Below are positions 24,445-32,976 of a stretch of DNA of 64,000 nt, in pieces. The notes beneath the pieces were generated by a model. That model was given only the letters and a program-made list of their open reading frames with translations, was not told where the DNA came from and searched no databases. Each line of letters opens with the position of its first letter. Position 1 is the first letter of the stretch. A program made the translations under genes and the position numbers. Source of the stretch: JACVRX01 sp963819885 (lineage in GTDB: Bacteria > Actinomycetota > Actinomycetes > Jiangellales > Jiangellaceae). Location: the NCBI GenBank assembly GCA_963819885.1, contig CAWFXV010000004.1, positions 43,588-107,587 of the forward strand, read 5' to 3'.

Positions 24445-26003
24445 GCGAAGAACGCAGGCCGATCCACCGCGCCTTGCTGAGCGTCCACGACAAGACCGGG
24501 CTCACCGAGCTTGCGTTGGGCCTGCACGATGCCGGCGTCGCGATCGTGTCGACTGGATCGACGGCGGAGCACATCACGGCGGCCGGTGTGCCGGTGACGG
24601 CGGTCGAGGACCTCACCGGCTTTCCGGAAACCCTGGACGGCCGGGTGAAGACCCTGCACCCACGCGTGCACGCGGCGATCCTGGCCGACCGCAGCCGACC
24701 CGAGCACGTCGATCAGCTCGCCGAGCTGGGCATCGAGCCGTTCGACCTGGTGGTCGTCAACCTCTATCCCTTCACCGCGACGGTGTTGGCAGGTGGGTCA
24801 CGCGAGGAGTCCGTCGAACAGATCGACATCGGCGGACCCGCCATGTTGCGCGCGGCGGCGAAGAACCACCCGAGCGTCGCCGTGGTCGTGGATCCGGCGC
24901 GGTACGGCGACGTGCTCGACGCGATTTCCACGGGCGGATTCACCCTCGATCAACGCCGCCGGCTCGCTGCCGACGTGTTCACCCACACGGCTACCTACGA
25001 CGTGCACGTGGCGTCCTGGATGGGCAATGTGCTGGCACCGACCGACGAGGGCACCGGCTTCCCGGCATGGATCGGCGCCACCTGGGACCGTGGGGCGGTG
25101 CTCCGGTACGGGGAGAACCCGCATCAGCCGGCCGCGCTGTACATCGCCGGATTCGACTCGGCAGGGCTCGCAACCGCCGCACAGCTGCACGGCAAGGCCA
25201 TGTCCTACAACAACTACGTCGACGCCGACGCGGCACACCGAGCGGCCTATGACTTCGACCAGCCCGCGGTCGTGATCATCAAGCATGCGAATCCCTGCGG
25301 CATCGCCATCGGGACCGATCTCGCCGAGGTTTATCGCAAGGCACTGGCGACCGATCCCACTTCCGCCTTCGGTGGCGTGGTGGCCGTCAACCGACCACTG
25401 ACAAGCGCCGTGGCCGAGCAGATCACCGAGGTGTTCACCGAGGTCGTCGTCGCACCCGAGTTCGAGCCCGCAGCGCTCGAACAGCTCACCCGGAAGAAGA
25501 ACCTCCGGCTTCTGCAGGTGCCTGCCCGCCGGCGCGGGGGGGTCGAAACCCGCCGGATATCAGGCGGACTGCTCATGCAAGGTGTCGACGCACTCGACAC
25601 ACCGGGTGACGACCCGGCGAACTGGACACTTGCCGTCGAGCCGGCCGGCGACTCGTCAACGATGGATGATCTCGGCTTCGCCTGGCGAGCCTGCCGGTCG
25701 GTGAAGTCCAACGCCGTCCTGCTGGCCCGCGACGGCGCGGCCGTCGGCATCGGAATGGGCCAGGTCAACCGGGTCGACGCCGCCCACTTGGCTGTGTCGC
25801 GCGCTGGGGATCGAGCTGCTGGGTCGGTGGCGGCATCGGATGCGTTCTTCCCGTTCGCCGACGGCCTGCAGGTTCTGCTGGACGCCGGGATCCGTGCAGT
25901 GGTCCAGCCCGGCGGTTCGGTTCGGGACGAGGAGGTCGTCGCGGCCGCCCGCGACGCCGGCGTCACGATGTATTTAACGGGTAGTCGGCACTTCTTCCAC
26001 TGA
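24441..26003 (+). CDS. purH: Bifunctional AICAR formyltransferase / IMP cyclohydrolase
   Basis: This 520-residue protein carries out the last two steps of IMP synthesis. An N-terminal MGS-like cyclohydrolase domain (about 1-145; LLSVHDKTGLTELA, TGSTAEHI, GRVKTLHPRVHAAIL) is followed by the transformylase domain (about 150-520; RYGENPHQPAALY, IIKHANPCGIAIG, SDAFFPFADG). The GTG start overlaps the purN stop (GTGA), so the two are translationally coupled. Length is normal. Confidence 0.96.
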   Translation: MSEERRPIHRALLSVHDKTGLTELALGLHDAGVAIVSTGSTAEHITAAGVPVTAVEDLTGFPETLDGRVKTLHPRVHAAILADRSRPEHVDQLAELGIEPFDLVVVNLYPFTATVLAGGSREESVEQIDIGGPAMLRAAAKNHPSVAVVVDPARYGDVLDAISTGGFTLDQRRRLAADVFTHTATYDVHVASWMGNVLAPTDEGTGFPAWIGATWDRGAVLRYGENPHQPAALYIAGFDSAGLATAAQLHGKAMSYNNYVDADAAHRAAYDFDQPAVVIIKHANPCGIAIGTDLAEVYRKALATDPTSAFGGVVAVNRPLTSAVAEQITEVFTEVVVAPEFEPAALEQLTRKKNLRLLQVPARRRGGVETRRISGGLLMQGVDALDTPGDDPANWTLAVEPAGDSSTMDDLGFAWRACRSVKSNAVLLARDGAAVGIGMGQVNRVDAAHLAVSRAGDRAAGSVAASDAFFPFADGLQVLLDAGIRAVVQPGGSVRDEEVVAAARDAGVTMYLTGSRHFFH

Positions 26004-26057
26004 CCGTGACAATCTGGAACCGTCTTCGCCACCGCGTCGACCGAGGAGCCGTTACCG

Positions 26058-26309
26058 ATGAGCTCATCTGACCAGCCGACCGAGTCACCTGACACCCAGC
26101 CGGGCGAGTCACCTGACACTGTGTCCACCGATGAACCCGACGATCCCGCCGGGCCGGGCGACGAGGTGAAGGAGAAGTTCCGGGAGGCGCTTGCCCGCAA
26201 GCAGGGCAAGGAGCAGGGCGTGCCGCATCACGCTGACTCGACCGGCCCGGCCGGGCGGAGCCAGGACGCCAAGACCCAGCGGATGTTCCGTCGCAAGAGC
26301 GGCGGCTGA
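26058..26309 (+). CDS. DUF5302 small acidic protein
   Basis: This 83-residue protein has an acidic, Ser/Pro/Asp-rich N-terminal half. It ends in the DUF5302 pattern VKEKFREALARKQ, HHADS and a basic tail KTQRMFRRKSGG. It is a widespread actinobacterial small protein of unknown function with no membrane segment. ATG 26058 has GGAG 11 bases upstream. It is 54 bp after purH and may be co-transcribed. Confidence 0.8.
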   Translation: MSSSDQPTESPDTQPGESPDTVSTDEPDDPAGPGDEVKEKFREALARKQGKEQGVPHHADSTGPAGRSQDAKTQRMFRRKSGG

Positions 26310-26349
26310 CGCGTCTGGGCTCCTGTGCTCCCAGGATGCCGGGCTGAAC

Positions 26350-26417
26350 CGTGAAGATCGTCGTGTGTCTTTGACGCGCGTCGCCGAGCGGGCTGATTCT
26401 TCACGACGATCTTCACG
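26350..26417. repeat. Perfect 16-bp inverted repeat, same core as 15600-15710
   Basis: CGTGAAGATCGTCGTG (26350-26365) and CACGACGATCTTCACG (26402-26417) are exact reverse complements around a 36-base loop. The core equals the direct repeats after rsmA. The element fills most of the 181-bp space between the DUF5302 gene and folD; no gene is supported there. Confidence 0.75.
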
Positions 26418-26490
26418 ACGCCATACCTGCCGGAAGCAGCCGCCGTCGCGACCCAAGGCAAGCCGACGCCCCGTGGAAGACTGGCCGATC

Positions 26491-27360
26491 GTGACGGCAG
26501 TGATCCTCGACGGCAGGGCGACGGCGGCGGAGATCAAAGCCGACCTCACCATCCGGGTCGCCGCGCTGCGTGATCGAGGGATCGTGCCCGGTCTCGGCAC
26601 GATCCTGGTCGGCGACGATCCGGGCAGCCGGGCCTACGTCGCCGGAAAGCATCGCGACTGCGCCGAGGTGGGGATCGAGTCCATCCAGGTCGAGCTGCCG
26701 GCCAGCGCCAGCCAAATCGAAGTCGAGGCGGAGGTCGACCGGCTCAACGCCGATCCCGCGTGCACGGGCTACCTGGTCCAGCTGCCGCTGCCAGCGGGCC
26801 TTGACGAGGAACCCGTCGTCGCCCGTATCGACCCCACAAAGGACGCGGACGGCCTGCACCCGCTGAACCTGGGCCGGTTGGTGCAGATGCGACCGGCTCC
26901 GCTGCCGTGCACGCCCCGCGGCTGCCTGGAGCTGCTGCGCCGGTACGGCGTGGCCATCGCCGGCGCCGACCTGGTGGTCGTAGGGCGCGGAATCACTGCT
27001 GGCCGGACCATGGCGCTGCTGTTCAGCCGGCGTTCTGAGAATGCGACAGTGACGATCTGCCACACTGGAACGAAGGGGCTCGGCGATCACATCCGCCGGG
27101 CCGACATCGTCATCGCGGCTGCCGGCGTTCCTGGCCTGGTCACTGCGGACATGGTCCGACCCGGTGCCGCGGTGCTCGACGTCGGCATCACCCGTGTCGT
27201 CGGAGCCGACGGCACCGGGCGCTACACCGGCGATGTCGCCGAGGAGGTCCGCGACATCGCCGGTTACCTCGCACCCATGCCCGGCGGGGTCGGCCCGATG
27301 ACCCGCGCCATGCTCTTGACGAACGTCGTCGAGGCGGCTGAGGCGGCAACCGCTCGATAG
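26491..27360 (+). CDS. folD: Methylenetetrahydrofolate dehydrogenase / methenyl-THF cyclohydrolase
   Basis: This 289-residue bifunctional FolD makes 10-formyl-THF for purN and purH. SRAYVAGKHRDCAEVGI has the catalytic lysine of the YxxxK motif. LVQLPLP and DPTKDADGLHPLN are family signatures, and PMPGGVGPMT lies near the C terminus. The nucleotide-binding segment reads GRGITAGRTMALL rather than the more usual GRSxxVGxPxxxLL, a mild deviation. GTG 26491 has GGAAGA 10-11 bases upstream. Confidence 0.94.
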   Translation: MTAVILDGRATAAEIKADLTIRVAALRDRGIVPGLGTILVGDDPGSRAYVAGKHRDCAEVGIESIQVELPASASQIEVEAEVDRLNADPACTGYLVQLPLPAGLDEEPVVARIDPTKDADGLHPLNLGRLVQMRPAPLPCTPRGCLELLRRYGVAIAGADLVVVGRGITAGRTMALLFSRRSENATVTICHTGTKGLGDHIRRADIVIAAAGVPGLVTADMVRPGAAVLDVGITRVVGADGTGRYTGDVAEEVRDIAGYLAPMPGGVGPMTRAMLLTNVVEAAEAATAR

Positions 27361-27393
27361 GGTGTGCGTCCACCGTCACCAGGAGGGTCGCTC

Positions 27394-27696
27394 GTGAGAG
27401 CCACGACGAAAGATCGTGGCCGACGCGCGAACTGGCACTTCGTTCGGGAATGGCCGCTGATCCTGGTGCTGGCGGTTGTCGCAGCCTCACTGTGGATCGT
27501 GGCCGACAACCATTTCAAGCGCGGGACGGTGCTGTTCGCGCTCGCGATCTGCCTGGCGGCACTCCTGCGGGCCGTGCTTCCTAATGGGACGATCGGGATG
27601 CTCCGGGTCCGCTCCCGGTTCGTCGACGTGCTCACGATGGCGGCACTCGGCGGCAGCACCCTTGTCGCGGCCCTGATCGTGCCGCCGCCTGGTTGA
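27394..27696 (+). CDS. DUF3017 membrane protein
   Basis: This 100-residue protein has a basic N terminus and three hydrophobic helices (about 24-41, 49-65, 80-97), matching the DUF3017 family found between folD and mdh in many actinobacteria. GTG 27394 is chosen because AGGAGGG lies 6-7 bases upstream; a longer frame from 27364 lacks such a site. Function unknown. Confidence 0.82.
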   Translation: MRATTKDRGRRANWHFVREWPLILVLAVVAASLWIVADNHFKRGTVLFALAICLAALLRAVLPNGTIGMLRVRSRFVDVLTMAALGGSTLVAALIVPPPG

Positions 27697-27745
27697 GACG
27701 CCCGGTAGGCTCGCGGTCCACCGGAACGACTCCTGGAGGTCCCCG

Positions 27746-28702
27746 ATGGCAGGTCAGGGCAAGGTCACCGTTGTCGGTGCCGGCTTCTACGGCTCGACGA
27801 CGGCACAGCGGCTGGCCGAGTACGACGTTCTGAAGACCGTCGTGCTCACCGACATCGTCGAGGGCAAGCCCGAGGGTCTCGCGCTGGACATGAACCAGTC
27901 CAGACCGATCGAGGGCTTCGAGACGACCATCGTCGGTCAGACGACCGGGACCGACGGCTCGGGCTATGAGGCGATCGCAGGTTCGGATGTCGTCGTGATC
28001 ACCGCTGGACTCCCGCGCAAGCCGGGGATGAGCCGCATGGACCTCATCGAGACCAATGCCAAGATCGTCCGGTCGGTCGCCGAGAACGTGGCCCAGCATG
28101 CGCCGGACGCCGTCGTGATCGTCGTCTCCAATCCGCTGGACGAGATGACAGCGCTCACTCAGATCGCCACAGGCTTCCCAAGAAATAGGGTGATGGGCCA
28201 GGCGGGCATGCTCGACACTGCCCGGTTCAGCAACAACGTCGCCGAGAAGCTGGACGTTGCCGTCAGCAGTGTCGAGACGCTGACCCTGGGCTCGCACGGC
28301 GACACGATGGTGCCCGTGCCCAGCAGGTGCCGGGTAGACGGTAAGCCGCTGTCGGACCTCCTGCCGGCAAGGGAGATCGAGGAGCTGGTAACCCGAACCC
28401 GCAATGGCGGAGCCGAGGTCGTCGCGCTGCTCAAGACCGGATCGGCGTACTACGCGCCGTCGGCCGCGGCGGCCCGGATGGTGCGCGCGGTCGTCGAGGA
28501 CTCCGGCGCAGTTCTCCCGGTGTGCGCGTGGGTCGACGGCGAGTACGGCATCTCCGGTGTCTACCTGGGAGTGGAAGCAGAGATCGGCCGCGACGGGATC
28601 CGCCGGGTCGTCGAGACAGATCTCACCGAGTCCGAGCTTGCGGCGCTCAACGAGGCGGCGGAAGCCGTCCGGGCCAAGCAGGCCGACGTCAAGGACATGT
28701 AG
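27746..28702 (+). CDS. mdh: Malate dehydrogenase (LDH-like type)
   Basis: This 318-residue NAD-dependent dehydrogenase has the dinucleotide loop VVGAGFYGSTTAQRL and DIVEG at the adenosine-binding end. The active-site loop is GLPRKPGMSRMDL, with SNPLDEMT following. The catalytic histidine is in LGSHGDTMVPV. It belongs to the LDH-like MDH class (type 3) rather than the dimeric actinobacterial type. A strong GGAGG site precedes the ATG. A clear hairpin follows the stop. Confidence 0.94.
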   Translation: MAGQGKVTVVGAGFYGSTTAQRLAEYDVLKTVVLTDIVEGKPEGLALDMNQSRPIEGFETTIVGQTTGTDGSGYEAIAGSDVVVITAGLPRKPGMSRMDLIETNAKIVRSVAENVAQHAPDAVVIVVSNPLDEMTALTQIATGFPRNRVMGQAGMLDTARFSNNVAEKLDVAVSSVETLTLGSHGDTMVPVPSRCRVDGKPLSDLLPAREIEELVTRTRNGGAEVVALLKTGSAYYAPSAAAARMVRAVVEDSGAVLPVCAWVDGEYGISGVYLGVEAEIGRDGIRRVVETDLTESELAALNEAAEAVRAKQADVKDM

Positions 28703-28706
28703 CCGC

Positions 28707-28726
28707 CTCTCCCTTCTCCGGGAGAG
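28707..28726 (+). terminator. Terminator hairpin after mdh
   Basis: CTCTCCC (28707-28713) pairs perfectly with GGGAGAG (28720-28726) around a six-base loop, 5 bp after the mdh stop, followed by a moderately T-rich stretch. It separates mdh from the AbrB/PIN pair. Confidence 0.65.
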
Positions 28727-28749
28727 CGCTTGTGGTCTAGGCTTTACCT

Positions 28750-29097
28750 ATGGCCGATGAAGTAAAGGGCAAGCCAAGGAAACGGCGCGGCCGGACCAGC
28801 CAGAGCAGGGTCTCCACGAAGAACCAGGTCACTGTTCCGGTCGACGCCCTTCGCGGCGCAGGCATCGAGCAAGGAGATGTGGTGCGGTTCGAAGTAGAGG
28901 CTCGGGGCGTCGTGCGGATCGTCCGTGAGCACGACGCAGAACTCGAAGCGCGTCGGGCCGCACTCGAGCGCTGGATTGGCTCCATGCCCGGGTATGCCGC
29001 CGAGGCAGATCTCCAAGCAATGCGGGATCAATGGGAGGACACCACAGCGCGGCCGTGGCTGGAGAAGGTGTACGACGATCAGAACGATGATGATTGA
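28750..29097 (+). CDS. AbrB/SpoVT-type antitoxin-like protein
   Basis: This 115-residue protein has a basic N-terminal tail and then a SpoVT/AbrB beta-barrel DNA-binding domain at about 19-62 (STKNQVTVPVDALRGAGIEQ, GDVVRFEVEARGVVRI). An acidic helical tail is suited to toxin binding. It overlaps the PIN-domain gene by one base, as in VapBC modules. No ribosome site precedes ATG 28750, so the transcript may be leaderless. The antitoxin role is inferred from pairing. Confidence 0.8.
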   Translation: MADEVKGKPRKRRGRTSQSRVSTKNQVTVPVDALRGAGIEQGDVVRFEVEARGVVRIVREHDAELEARRAALERWIGSMPGYAAEADLQAMRDQWEDTTARPWLEKVYDDQNDDD

Positions 29098-29516
29098 TGG
29101 CGCAGGCTCGACCGACGGTCGTGGTCGACACGAGCGTCGTCATCGCATCGGCTGATCCGACGGACGCGCATCACCTGGCCTGCGCGCATGCCATGCGTGC
29201 GAGGGAAGCTGCGCAATGGCTGCTGCCCATGTCGGTCCTTGCTGAGTCGCTAGTGGCGCCGGCCCGTCGGGGCGCGGAGGCAACAGTGAGGGACTCGTTG
29301 CGGTTGATCTTTGGTGAGGCGCGGGTCCTCGACGATGAGGTGGCTGTCGCATCTGCGCGACTTAGAGCGGTGCACCGCTGGCTGTGCTTGCCCGATGCTC
29401 TCGTCCTCGCTGTTGGCCAAGTGGACCGCGCGGACGAGGTGCTGACGTGTGATCGGCGATGGGCAGACGTATCGAAGCGAGTGACTGTGGTCGGCTCCAG
29501 CAACACGGATCGTTGA
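29097..29516 (+). CDS. PIN-domain ribonuclease-like protein (VapC-type toxin)
   Basis: This 139-residue protein has the PIN signature: VVVDTSVVIASADP (first Asp), LAES (Glu, about residue 45), LPDALVLAVG (third acidic residue) and LTCDRRWADVS (fourth acidic residue). All four acidic metal ligands seem present, so the nuclease should be active. ATG 29097 overlaps the antitoxin stop (TGATG). The pair sits between mdh and icd, an insertion into housekeeping order. Confidence 0.82.
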   Translation: MAQARPTVVVDTSVVIASADPTDAHHLACAHAMRAREAAQWLLPMSVLAESLVAPARRGAEATVRDSLRLIFGEARVLDDEVAVASARLRAVHRWLCLPDALVLAVGQVDRADEVLTCDRRWADVSKRVTVVGSSNTDR

Positions 29517-29581
29517 ACCCGGAGCCCGCGGGTAGGTTGGCGTCGACGCTGGCAGTCACGACACGACAGGAGACCGATCCG

Positions 29582-30802
29582 ATGGCGAAGATCAAGGTCG
29601 AGGGCCCCGTCGTCGAGCTGGACGGCGACGAGATGACCCGCATCATCTGGGCATTCATCAAGGACCGCCTGATCCATCCGTACCTCGATGTGGACCTGCG
29701 CTACTTCGACCTGTCGATCCAGAACCGGGACGCGACCGACGACCAGGTGACAGTCGATGCGGCGAACGCGATCAAGGAGCACGGCGTCGGCGTGAAGTGC
29801 GCGACCATCACGCCGGACGAGGCGCGGGTCGAGGAGTTCGACCTGAAGCGGATGTACCGATCCCCGAACGGGACCATCCGCAACATCCTCGGTGGGGTGA
29901 TCTTCCGCGAGCCGATCGTCATCTCGAACATCCCCCGGCTGGTCCCTGGCTGGACAAAGCCGATCGTGATCGGCCGTCACGCCCACGGCGACCAGTACAA
30001 GGCAACCGACTTCGTGGTCCCTGGTCCGGGAACCGTGACGATCACCTACACCCCGTCCGACGGCGGCGAGCCGGTGCAGACCGAGATCGCCCAATTCCCC
30101 GGCGGCGGGGTCGCGATGGGCATGTACAACTACGACGACTCGATCCGGGACTTTGCCCGGGCCTCGTTCCGGTACGGCTTCGAGCGCAAGCTGCCGGTCT
30201 ACCTGTCGACGAAGAACACGATCCTCAAGGCCTACGACGGCCGGTTCAAGGATCTGTTCGCCGAGGTGTTCGAGGCGGAGTTCAAGGACGACTTCGACTC
30301 GGTGGGCATCGCTTATGAGCACCGCCTGATCGACGACATGGTGGCGGCCGCCCTGAAATGGGAGGGCGGCTACGTCTGGGCGTGCAAGAACTACGACGGC
30401 GACGTGCAGTCCGACACCGTGGCTCAGGGGTTCGGCTCGCTCGGGCTGATGACCTCGGTGCTGATGACGCCGGACGGCAAGGTCGAGGCCGAGGCGGCCC
30501 ACGGCACTGTCACCCGGCACTACCGGATGCACCAGCAGGGCAAGCCGACCTCGACCAACCCGATCGCGTCGATCTTCGCGTGGACCCGGGGGCTGGAGCA
30601 CCGGGGCAACATGGACGGGACGCCGGCAGTCGTCGACTTTTCCGAGACCCTCGAGCGGGTCTGTGTCGAGACCGTCGAGAGCGGCCGGATGACCAAAGAC
30701 CTGGCGCTGCTGGTCGGCCCGGACCAGGAGTTTCTGACGACCGAAGAGTTCCTCGCGGCGCTGGACGAGGGTCTGCAGCAGGCGCTCTCCCAGCAGCTCT
30801 GA
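29582..30802 (+). CDS. icd: NADP-dependent isocitrate dehydrogenase (dimeric, eukaryote-like)
   Basis: This 406-residue enzyme decarboxylates isocitrate to 2-oxoglutarate in the TCA cycle. VVELDGDEMTRIIW at the N terminus, RSPNGTIRNILGG, STKNTILKAYDGRFKD and TSTNPIASIFAWTRGL are hallmarks of the subfamily shared with eukaryotic IDH1/2 rather than the E. coli type. ATG 29582 has CAGGAG about 10 bases upstream. The opposite-strand frame over most of this gene is a coding shadow. Confidence 0.96.
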   Translation: MAKIKVEGPVVELDGDEMTRIIWAFIKDRLIHPYLDVDLRYFDLSIQNRDATDDQVTVDAANAIKEHGVGVKCATITPDEARVEEFDLKRMYRSPNGTIRNILGGVIFREPIVISNIPRLVPGWTKPIVIGRHAHGDQYKATDFVVPGPGTVTITYTPSDGGEPVQTEIAQFPGGGVAMGMYNYDDSIRDFARASFRYGFERKLPVYLSTKNTILKAYDGRFKDLFAEVFEAEFKDDFDSVGIAYEHRLIDDMVAAALKWEGGYVWACKNYDGDVQSDTVAQGFGSLGLMTSVLMTPDGKVEAEAAHGTVTRHYRMHQQGKPTSTNPIASIFAWTRGLEHRGNMDGTPAVVDFSETLERVCVETVESGRMTKDLALLVGPDQEFLTTEEFLAALDEGLQQALSQQL

Positions 30803-30827
30803 GTGGTCGCGCCAGACTTCGAGCACC

Positions 30828-30889
30828 TGGCTGAATAAATCCGCGTCTAAGCCGTCGAACCAGGCCCTATTCGCGGATTTGTTCAGCCA
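30828..30889. repeat. 18-bp inverted repeat, likely bidirectional terminator, AAATCCGCG family
   Basis: TGGCTGAATAAATCCGCG (30828-30845) pairs with CGCGGATTTGTTCAGCCA (30872-30889) with one mismatch. It fills the 99-bp gap between the convergent icd and galK stops. Its arms and flank (CAGCCAGGACGGAGAT) match the element at 21865-21922. Position favours termination for both genes; recurrence favours a dispersed palindromic element. Confidence 0.75.
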
Positions 30890-30901
30890 GGACGGAGATT
30901 G

Positions 30902-32032
30902 TCAGGCGACGCGGCCGGCGCCGTCGGAGGCGACGGCTGCGAATGCCGACGGCGGCGCGAAGCCGTTCTTCTCATACGCCGCCTCGACGGCCGCGACAGC
31001 GGTGTCGGCGTCGCTCGACTCGATCAAGGCGATGACGCAGCCGCCGAAGCCGCCGCCGGTGATCCGAGCTCCGTACGCACTGGCACCGAGCAGCGCATCG
31101 ACGGCGACGTCGACCTCCGGCACGGTGACCTCGAAGTCGTCACGCAGCGACGCGTGAGACGCGGTGAGCAGCGGCCCGATCTCGCGCGGATCGGCACCTG
31201 AACGCAGCAGCGCAACGACCTCGAGCACCCGGGCGTTCTCGGTGACGACGTGTCGGGCACGGGGAAGCAGATCGGCCGGCAGCGAGTCGAGATCGGAGCG
31301 CGACGCGTCTCGCAAAGCGGGCACGCCGAGAACCCGCGCGGCCTCCTCGCAGGCACGGCGTCGATCCGCGTACTCCCCGTCGGCGTGGCGATGCGGCGCC
31401 TTGGTGTCGACCACCAACAGGGACAACCCGCGCGCCGCCAACTCGAGTGGCACATGCTCGATCGCCAACGATCGGGTGTCGAGGAAGACCGCGTGACCGG
31501 CCCGGCCGTGCATCGACGCCATCTGGTCCATGACACCCGTCGGCGCGCCGACGTAGTCGTTCTCCGCCTGCTGGCAGATCCGCGCCAGCTCCGTCGGAGC
31601 CAACGTCAGCCCCGCCAGTTCGGTCCAGGCACTCGCGACAGCGCACTCGATTGCTGCCGAGGAGGAGAGGCCGGCACCGGGTGGCACGTCGCTGTCGATG
31701 AGGAGGTCGAGATCCGGAACCGGATGACCCGACGAGCGCAGTGCCCAGGCGACGCCGGCGACGTAGGAACCCCAGCCGTCGACGTCGCCGGGTGCGACGG
31801 ACGACGTCGCGAACGTCACGACGTCGTCCGGCCACTGCCTGGACCGCACGCGGGTGCGGCCGCTACGAGAAACCGCCACTGCCGCCACAGTCCGTTGCTG
31901 CAGGGCGATCGGCAGGACGAAGCCGTCGTTGTAGTCGGTGTGCTCGCCGATCAGGTTGACCCGGCCCGGTGCCGCCCATACCCCGTCGGGCTGGCGCCCC
32001 CACTCCGTGGCGAAGCTGTCCACGACGCTCAT
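30902..32032 (-). CDS. galK: Galactokinase
   Basis: This 376-residue GHMP kinase makes galactose 1-phosphate. APGRVNLIGEHTDYNDG is the galactokinase signature. DVPPGAGLSSSAAIECAVA is the ATP loop, GVMDQMASM holds the catalytic aspartate, and TGGGFGGCVIAL is the C-terminal GHMP motif. ATG 32032 is chosen because it overlaps the galE stop by four bases (ATGA); the frame extends 6 codons further without need. Last gene of galT-galE-galK. Confidence 0.95.
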   Translation of the reverse strand: MSVVDSFATEWGRQPDGVWAAPGRVNLIGEHTDYNDGFVLPIALQQRTVAAVAVSRSGRTRVRSRQWPDDVVTFATSSVAPGDVDGWGSYVAGVAWALRSSGHPVPDLDLLIDSDVPPGAGLSSSAAIECAVASAWTELAGLTLAPTELARICQQAENDYVGAPTGVMDQMASMHGRAGHAVFLDTRSLAIEHVPLELAARGLSLLVVDTKAPHRHADGEYADRRRACEEAARVLGVPALRDASRSDLDSLPADLLPRARHVVTENARVLEVVALLRSGADPREIGPLLTASHASLRDDFEVTVPEVDVAVDALLGASAYGARITGGGFGGCVIALIESSDADTAVAAVEAAYEKNGFAPPSAFAAVASDGAGRVA

Positions 32033-32976
32033 GGGCGCGCGAAAGCCCACGCGTCGGTGACGATCCGGTCAAGGTCGAAGCGGGGCACCCAGCCCAACTC
32101 AGCCTTCGCCTTCTCGCCGGAGGCGACCAGCGTGGGTGGGTCTCCGGGGCGCCGGTCGCGGTCCACGTGCGGCACCGGATGGCCGGTCACCCGCCGGCAC
32201 GCCTGGACCACCTCGCGCACGGTGTACCCGGTTCCCGTGCCGAGGTTGTAGACCCGGTGCTCGCCAGGTGCGACGGCGTCGAGTGCCAGCAGGTGCGCGT
32301 CGGCGAGGTCTTTGACGTGCAGATAGTCCCGGACGGCGGTTCCGTCGCGGGTCGGGTAGTCCGTGCCGAACACGTCCACCGACGGCCGGCGGCCGGCTGG
32401 AACGGCAAGGATGTTCGGGATCAGATGAGTCTCCGGGTCATGCCGCTCGCCCAGCCCGGCGAACGACCCGCCGACGTTGAAGTAGCGAAGACTGACCGCG
32501 GCCAGCCCATGAGCGGCCGCTTCCCCGGCGATGGCGTGGTCCACCGCGAGCTTGGTCTGGCCGTACGGGTTGGTCGGGACCGCCGGGGTGTCCTCGGTGA
32601 TGGGCGACACCGCCGGCACGCCGTAGGTCGCCGCCGTGGACGAGAAGACGAACGTCTTGACACCGCCGTCGCGCATGGCCTGAAGCAGCCGCAGCGAGCC
32701 GACCACGTTGTTCGACCAATACAGCTCCGGTTGAGCGACAGATTCGGCGACCAGCGACTTGGCCGCAAAGTGCAGAACCGCGTCGAACCTCGCTCCGACC
32801 AGGACCTGTTCCGTGTCGGCCACCCCGGCGTGGACGAACTCGGCGCCGGCTGGCACCGCCTCGCGGTGACCGGTCGAGAGATCGTCGAGGACGACGACGT
32901 CGTGACCGGCCTCCAACAGGCAGGCGGCGACGACCGACCCGATGTACCCGGCCCCCCCGGTGACCAGAAGTTTCAC
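32029..32976 (-). CDS. galE: UDP-glucose 4-epimerase
   Basis: This 315-residue short-chain-dehydrogenase fold enzyme has the NAD loop LVTGGAGYIGSVVAACLL. It also has HFAAKSLVAESV, the catalytic serine region SSTAATYG, the YxxxK pair in NPYGQTKLAVD, and RYFNVGG. It interconverts UDP-glucose and UDP-galactose. Both ends overlap neighbours by four bases (galT upstream, galK downstream), so the three Leloir genes are translationally coupled. Confidence 0.95.
   Translation of the reverse strand: MKLLVTGGAGYIGSVVAACLLEAGHDVVVLDDLSTGHREAVPAGAEFVHAGVADTEQVLVGARFDAVLHFAAKSLVAESVAQPELYWSNNVVGSLRLLQAMRDGGVKTFVFSSTAATYGVPAVSPITEDTPAVPTNPYGQTKLAVDHAIAGEAAAHGLAAVSLRYFNVGGSFAGLGERHDPETHLIPNILAVPAGRRPSVDVFGTDYPTRDGTAVRDYLHVKDLADAHLLALDAVAPGEHRVYNLGTGTGYTVREVVQACRRVTGHPVPHVDRDRRPGDPPTLVASGEKAKAELGWVPRFDLDRIVTDAWAFARP

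Noticed and set aside
29171..30826. 551-codon minus-strand frame over icd
   Set aside because: Antisense shadow of a well-supported isocitrate dehydrogenase; product is His/Arg/Val-rich without a domain.
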